9,621 nt of DNA from DAOPXV01 sp035352535 (lineage in GTDB: Bacteria > Muiribacteriota > UBA9980), in NCBI GenBank assembly GCA_964545075.1, contig CAZJFS010000164.1:1-9621 (forward strand). The letters run 5' to 3'. Shown piece by piece: positions 6,131 through 9,621 of the stretch. The stretch's first letter is position 1. Each line of letters starts with the position of its first letter. The position numbers and the translations under genes were made by a program. The notes below the pieces were generated by a model. It was not told the origin of the DNA, searched no databases, and was given only the letters and a program-made list of their open reading frames with translations.

Positions 6131-7762
6131 ATGATTGAAATTAGCAAAGACTACCTTGTTGACGGCAAATACACCATCGGCGATCTTATCGATCTCGATG
6201 AACTTCGCGGTATGCTCGAAAAGTTTACGCAGGCTACGGGCTTTACCATCGGCTTTCTCGATCATCCCGGCATGAATTTACTCATTACTACCGGCTGGCA
6301 CGACATCTGCACGAAATTTCACAGGAACTGTCCGGCTACGCTGGATATATGCAAATCAAGCAATAAGCGCCTTCTGGACAGGCTGAACGAGCCGGGCCAG
6401 CTCGCGATCGAAGCGTGCGACAACGGGCTCGTGGATTGCGCGACGCCGATAATCATCAAAGGAAAACATATAGCGAGCCTGGCCACCGGCCAGCTTTTGC
6501 TTGAGCGTTCCGATCTCGATAAATTTAGAAATCAGGCCATAAAATATGGATTCGACGAGCGTGAATATATGAAAGCGCTTGAAGAAGTATCGGTGTTTTC
6601 AGAGGAAAAAGTCAGAAGCACCACTGCTTTTCTGGGCCAGCTCGCGAATTTGATTTCGGAACTTGGATATGCCAATCTGATAAAAATAGAGGAAACCGCG
6701 AGGCTTGAAAATGAGATCGCGGAGCGGAAACGCGTCGAGCATGCGTTGCGCGAGAATGAAAGCATCCTCAGGACTACATTCGGGAGTATCCTCGACGGGC
6801 TTCTGGCGTTGGATTTTTCACGCGGAAAGTTCGTAATCGCCAATGACGCGATATGCCGAATGCTGGGTTACACCCATGACGAGATTTGCGATCTGGGTAT
6901 AAACGAAATACATCCGGAATCGGCCATACCTTATGTAATGAACTGTTTCGAGCGGCAGAGAAAAGGCGAGACGACGTTCGCGGTCAATATTCCGCTGAAG
7001 CGAAAGGACGGCTCTATATTTTTTACAGATGTCAGCAGCGTTCCGGTTGAATTTTTCGGGCAGCCATGCCTGCTGGGCGTTTTTCATGATATCACCGATC
7101 GCCTTAATATCGAGGAAGTGCTTAAAATTTCCCTTAAAGAAAAAGAGACGCTCCTGCGCGAACTTTACCACAGGACTAAAAATAATATGCAGGTTATATC
7201 TTCCATGATCGGGTTACGGGCGTCGGCCGACGACAGCGAAAAGGTCAAGACTGTTTTTAAGGACATGATGGCTAAAATCAAGGCCATGTCACTTGTTCAT
7301 CAAAAACTATATCAATCGCAGGATCTTTCAAGCATCAACCTCATGGAATATATCAGCGAACTTATAAAGCTGTTTATTCAGATTTACGGAAAAGAAACGA
7401 AAGTAACGGTCGATGAAAAAGTCGAAAACATCAGCGTGCTTATAGATACGGCTATTCCACTCGGATTGATAATCAGTGAACTGCTGGTCAACTCATTCAC
7501 TCACGCTTTTTTCGATGGCAGAGCCGGAAAAATATGCATAGATCTTAATAAAGCTCCGGACGGTTTTATGTATCTTCGTTTTTCGGACAATGGTCCCGGC
7601 TTTGACGAAGCCTTCGATCCAAGGGCGCAAAACGGCCTGGGGCTTAAGAGCCTGATCGCTCTCGCCGAACGTCAGCTTCAGGGAAGTATCGAATTTATAA
7701 ATGATGGAGGGCTGGTTTGCGCGGTTAAATTTTCCGACGATCTGTACAAACCGAGAGTATGA
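6131..7762 (+). CDS. PocR-PAS sensor histidine kinase, HisKA_2 type
   Basis: ATG 6131 follows AGGGAG (6120-6125) by 5 nt. The 543-residue protein has no signal peptide or membrane helix, so it senses in the cytoplasm. Residues about 17-180 match the PocR sensory domain, with a hallmark CDNGLVDCATPI stretch (96-107) and IASLATGQ (114-121). Cysteines 60, 67, 74, 96 and 103 may bind a metal or act in redox. A short coiled linker (182-208) leads to a PAS domain (about 209-325; IANDAICRMLGYT and a VFHDITDR end). HisKA_2 follows with LYHRTKNNMQVISSM, phospho-acceptor His347. The HATPase_c domain has the N box ELLVNSFTHAF (Asn454), DNGPG (486-490) and NGLGL (501-505). All kinase motifs are intact. 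PocR domains are known for sensing small hydrocarbon-derived metabolites such as 1,2-propanediol; the ligand here is unknown. Its stop overlaps the receiver gene by 4 nt, so the two form a cognate pair. Confidence 0.93.
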   Translation: MIEISKDYLVDGKYTIGDLIDLDELRGMLEKFTQATGFTIGFLDHPGMNLLITTGWHDICTKFHRNCPATLDICKSSNKRLLDRLNEPGQLAIEACDNGLVDCATPIIIKGKHIASLATGQLLLERSDLDKFRNQAIKYGFDEREYMKALEEVSVFSEEKVRSTTAFLGQLANLISELGYANLIKIEETARLENEIAERKRVEHALRENESILRTTFGSILDGLLALDFSRGKFVIANDAICRMLGYTHDEICDLGINEIHPESAIPYVMNCFERQRKGETTFAVNIPLKRKDGSIFFTDVSSVPVEFFGQPCLLGVFHDITDRLNIEEVLKISLKEKETLLRELYHRTKNNMQVISSMIGLRASADDSEKVKTVFKDMMAKIKAMSLVHQKLYQSQDLSSINLMEYISELIKLFIQIYGKETKVTVDEKVENISVLIDTAIPLGLIISELLVNSFTHAFFDGRAGKICIDLNKAPDGFMYLRFSDNGPGFDEAFDPRAQNGLGLKSLIALAERQLQGSIEFINDGGLVCAVKFSDDLYKPRV

Positions 7763-8148
7763 TGGATAAAACAATATCCGTTCTGATAGTTGAAGATGAA
7801 GCCTTTTCCGCCCTGTATCTAGAGGACGCCCTTTCGATCGCGGGGTATACGATATGCGACACTGTCGCAACCGGCGAGGGCGCGGTCGCGATCGCGGAAA
7901 ATAAAACCCCGGATATAATCCTTATGGACATACGCCTTGCCGGCGAAATAGATGGAATAGAGGCCGCATCCAGGATACGCCAGAGCAATAATAACGTTCC
8001 GATAATATTTACGACCGGATACACCGATAACGCGATCAGCGAGCGGGCCCGAAAATTAAACCCTGTCGCTTATCTTATTAAGCCGATAGATATCGATGAA
8101 TTGAGCTTGAAGATCGATTCGGCGTTTGGATCGAATAAAAAAATATGA
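7759..8148 (+). CDS. Single-domain response regulator (receiver only)
   Basis: This 129-residue protein is a complete CheY-like receiver with no output domain. The acidic pair is Glu12-Asp13 (LIVEDE), the phospho-acceptor is Asp57 (LMDIRL), the switch residues are Thr85-Thr86 (FTTGY) and the conserved lysine is Lys108 (LIKP). The first ATG (7759) overlaps the kinase stop as ATGA; the adjacent ATG at 7762 would also fit. The Shine-Dalgarno site is weak, so translation is probably coupled to the kinase. With no DNA-binding or enzymatic domain, the signal must pass by protein contact or phosphotransfer to something encoded elsewhere, or act as a phosphate sink. It overlaps the hydrolase gene by another 4 nt. 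Confidence 0.95.
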   Translation: MMDKTISVLIVEDEAFSALYLEDALSIAGYTICDTVATGEGAVAIAENKTPDIILMDIRLAGEIDGIEAASRIRQSNNNVPIIFTTGYTDNAISERARKLNPVAYLIKPIDIDELSLKIDSAFGSNKKI

Positions 8149-8924
8149 ACGCATGGTTCACTGAAGAAAAAATCGATGAAGTTACGATAGCCATCAGCGA
8201 ATACGGTCATTTTGAAGAAACCCATTCTTATCTGCTCGTCGGAAGCGAACGGTCGTTATTGATCGATTCCGGCCTGGGCGTTTCCAATATCAGATCAGTC
8301 GTTGAAAAATACGCGGATGCCGGAAAAACAATGGTCGTCGCGACTCATGCGCATTGGGACCATATAGGAGGGCATCGCCATTTTGAAAACGCATACGTAA
8401 ATAAAAACGAGAAGGCATGGCTTGCGGATAACTTTCCTCTGCCTCCGTCTCATGTAAGGAAAAACTTCGAGGACCGCTGCTTTAAGAATGGAAAACCGTC
8501 ATGGTTCGACGTCGATAAGTATGAGCTCTATTCGTACAACCGTATCAATGAAATAAGCGGCGGCTATATATTCGACCTCGGGAACCGGAAAATATCGGTC
8601 CTGGACGCCCCCGGCCATTCGCCCGGGCATATGTGCTTTTTTGAAAATGACGTCGGGTATTTATTTACGGGCGATAATATTTATCGCGGTACCATATATG
8701 TCAATTATCCTTCCACCGATCCAGCGGCATATAAAAGATCTATAGATAAATTATTTGCTTATAGATCCAAGATTTCCAGGCTGTTGCCGGCCCATCATGA
8801 TTTAAACGTCAATATCGATTTATTGGATGAGGCGAAAATGTTGCTCCGCGATCTGGAAAAAGAAGATCGATTGAAGCATGGAACCGGCAGGATCGCTGGC
8901 CGCCAGATCGCTATTTTGCTTTAA
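8145..8924 (+). CDS. Metallo-beta-lactamase-fold hydrolase
   Basis: ATG 8145 overlaps the receiver stop as ATGA, so it is co-translated in the same operon. The 259-residue protein has the full metal-binding set of the fold: THAHWDHIGGH (His68, His70, Asp72, His73), His158 in DAPGHSPGH, Asp177 in FTGD and His217 in LPAHH. Asp41 (LLIDSG) is also in its usual place. A binuclear zinc or iron hydrolase is expected, cytoplasmic because no signal peptide is present. The segment GDNIYRGTIYVNYP followed by a Y..SIDKL helix recalls thioesterase or lactonase-like branches (MBLAC2-like), but that comes from memory of the pattern and is weak. There is no extra C-terminal flavodoxin or RNase domain. Substrate is unknown; tight coupling to a PocR sensor suggests it may act on, or be controlled through, the sensed metabolite. 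Confidence 0.92.
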   Translation: MNAWFTEEKIDEVTIAISEYGHFEETHSYLLVGSERSLLIDSGLGVSNIRSVVEKYADAGKTMVVATHAHWDHIGGHRHFENAYVNKNEKAWLADNFPLPPSHVRKNFEDRCFKNGKPSWFDVDKYELYSYNRINEISGGYIFDLGNRKISVLDAPGHSPGHMCFFENDVGYLFTGDNIYRGTIYVNYPSTDPAAYKRSIDKLFAYRSKISRLLPAHHDLNVNIDLLDEAKMLLRDLEKEDRLKHGTGRIAGRQIAILL

Positions 8925-8942
8925 CGGCTCTTCAACTTTCAC

Positions 8943-8960
8943 GCTGCCGCAGCTATTTTT
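8943..8960 (+). terminator. Weak intrinsic terminator-like hairpin after the operon
   Basis: GCTG (8943-8946) and CAGC (8950-8953) pair around a 3-nt loop and are followed by TATTTTT. It starts 19 nt after the hydrolase stop, where a terminator would be expected. The stem has only 4 pairs, so efficiency is doubtful. A second T-run at 8966-8970 may add to it. Confidence 0.3.
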
Positions 8961-9072
8961 AGCGCTTTTTCGAATTCCCGCCCGGCCGAGTATAACTTAT
9001 TGATTCGCCGTCGCGCTTAAAAAATTCCGGCGCTAATCCTAAAAATATAAGAAATAATTCACATGAAAAAAC

Positions 9073-9116
9073 CGCAAGATTATCGCAAGGTAATTGCAAG
9101 GCAATCACAAGGTTGT
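9073..9116 (+). repeat. Four tandem 11-bp repeats upstream of the lipoprotein promoter
   Basis: Four head-to-tail units lie at 9073-9083, 9084-9094, 9095-9105 and 9106-9116. The first three fit YGCAAGRNWAT; the fourth is more divergent (CACAAGGTTGT) and overlaps the promoter -35. An 11-bp period places each unit on the same face of the helix, as in the tandem half-sites bound by OmpR/PhoB-type regulators, whose pho boxes repeat every 11 bp. The lone receiver in the neighbouring operon has no DNA-binding domain and so cannot be the binder itself. Confidence 0.65.
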
Positions 9117-9131
9117 TTTGGGACAACTTTG
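9108..9131. promoter_or_regulatory. Inverted repeat within the lipoprotein promoter (possible operator)
   Basis: CAAGGTTGT (9108-9116) and ACAACTTTG (9123-9131) match at 8 of 9 positions across a 6-bp spacer. The dyad covers the -35 and fills most of the gap to the -10, which would suit a repressor that blocks RNA polymerase. Its left arm overlaps the last 11-bp repeat, so two regulators could compete here. Confidence 0.45.
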
Positions 9132-9140
9132 TGGTAGAAT
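9113..9140 (+). promoter_or_regulatory. Extended -10 promoter of the lipoprotein gene
   Basis: TTGTTT (9113-9118), a 16-bp spacer ending in TGTGG, then TAGAAT (9135-9140). The arrangement is the same as at the kinase-FGE promoter: 16-bp spacing and TGTGG before the -10. Transcription would start near 9147, giving a leader of about 59 nt. An AT-rich alternative (TTGATA at 9163, TATATA at 9185) lies too close to the Shine-Dalgarno site to be preferred. Confidence 0.55.
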
Positions 9141-9205
9141 ATATTGTTAAAACAAAATGATATTGATATATACTAATTTTATTATATATAGTAAGGAGTG
9201 TTTTT

Positions 9206-9621
9206 ATGAAACGAAAATTTACGTTCATGGCTTTTACGCTATTATTGTTAATGGGTCTTTTGTTTTCCGGCGGTTGCGGTGATGACGGCGGTTCATATAG
9301 CAATATAACCCCAAATCCCGAGGCTAATAAAGAGCTTGTAATAGAGGGTCCGCTTCCCGATATGACGTCGGGCGGCGGCATTAATTTAGCGCCTTCGCGT
9401 GATAGCGGCGCCGCTGAATTTGGCGGCCTTTATGTAATAAAAGTTATCGATCGTGACGATCCTCTGCAGCAGCGGGAACTTTCACAGGTCGCTTTATCCG
9501 GCAATAATTTCAGAGCGACGTTGCCGATAACCGGGTCGAGAAAAAACCCGCTTATAGTGATACGCGAAAAGAACTCGAATAAAAATATTTTATTGGTGCT
9601 TCCCGGCCGCGTTCCGGCATA
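9206..9621 (+). CDS. Putative lipoprotein of unknown function, partial (C-terminus beyond the window edge)
   Basis: ATG 9206 is preceded by AAGGAG (9193-9198) with a 7-nt gap. The frame stays open to the end of the window, giving 138 codons. The N-terminus is a lipoprotein signal: MKRK, a hydrophobic core (FMAFTLLLLMGLLF) and SGGC with Cys24 as the lipidated residue, followed by GDDGG, a flexible acidic linker. Glycine at position +2 does not signal inner-membrane retention, so the outer membrane or surface is plausible. Residues from about 73 form short beta-like strands (GLYVIKVID, NPLIVIREK, NILLVLPG), perhaps the start of a beta-sandwich. No family is recognised and the missing C-terminus may hold the main domain. 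The gene has its own, apparently well-controlled promoter. Confidence 0.85.
   Translation, partial: MKRKFTFMAFTLLLLMGLLFSGGCGDDGGSYSNITPNPEANKELVIEGPLPDMTSGGGINLAPSRDSGAAEFGGLYVIKVIDRDDPLQQRELSQVALSGNNFRATLPITGSRKNPLIVIREKNSNKNILLVLPGRVPA

Noticed and set aside
6532..8024. Minus-strand ORFs across the histidine kinase and receiver genes
   Set aside because: They are shadows of genes with intact catalytic motifs.
8959..9037. Inverted repeat TTAGCGC (8959-8965) and GCGCTAA (9031-9037)
   Set aside because: Only 7 bp with a 65-nt loop, no associated gene or T-run after the second arm; likely chance.
9073..9116. CRISPR array reading of the 11-bp repeats
   Set aside because: The repeat unit is far too short, there are no spacers and no cas genes in the window.
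8959..9381. Minus-strand ORF of 140 codons over the lipoprotein promoter
   Set aside because: It crosses the promoter, repeats and start of the lipoprotein gene, has low-complexity composition and no homology-like features.

Overview
The window looks bacterial. It has Shine-Dalgarno sites, sigma70-type promoters (several with an extended -10), 4-nt ATGA gene overlaps, a lipoprotein signal and a two-component system. Base composition is moderately AT-rich. A diderm-like, signalling-rich, probably uncultured lineage fits the large kinase-FGE fusion, the PocR-type histidine kinase and the secreted and lipoprotein genes of unknown family. A group such as Riflebacteria is only a guess; nothing here places the organism firmly.

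Left part (1-4642, minus strand). A kinase promoter at about 4615-4642 drives a roughly 1006-residue protein: Ser/Thr kinase, long helical middle, two adjacent membrane helices, then a C-terminal formylglycine-generating-enzyme-like (FGE/C-type-lectin fold) domain. Sixty bases downstream is a second minus-strand gene, open to the window edge (1-1497). It encodes at least 499 residues, is rich in predicted coiled coil, and ends in a compact C-terminal module. It is easily missed because it has no stop inside the window. The pair resembles kinase-plus-coiled-coil signalling or conflict modules and is the most likely site of an undescribed system. The rest of the cluster would lie left of base 1.

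Middle. A 413-bp divergent spacer (4579-4991) holds promoters for both directions, a near-perfect palindrome, a set of direct and inverted repeats, and a GC-rich hairpin. To its right is a secreted protein of unknown family (4992-6032).

Right part. A strong promoter (6061-6089) precedes a tightly coupled three-gene operon. The genes are a PocR-PAS-HisKA_2-HATPase histidine kinase, a stand-alone receiver protein and a metallo-beta-lactamase-fold hydrolase, each joined to the next by an ATGA overlap. The likely logic is a cytoplasmic sensor of a small molecule signalling to a receiver with no output domain, made together with a hydrolase. At the right edge a lipoprotein gene (9206 onward, incomplete) is preceded by four 11-bp tandem repeats and an inverted repeat placed over a promoter, which suggests tight control.
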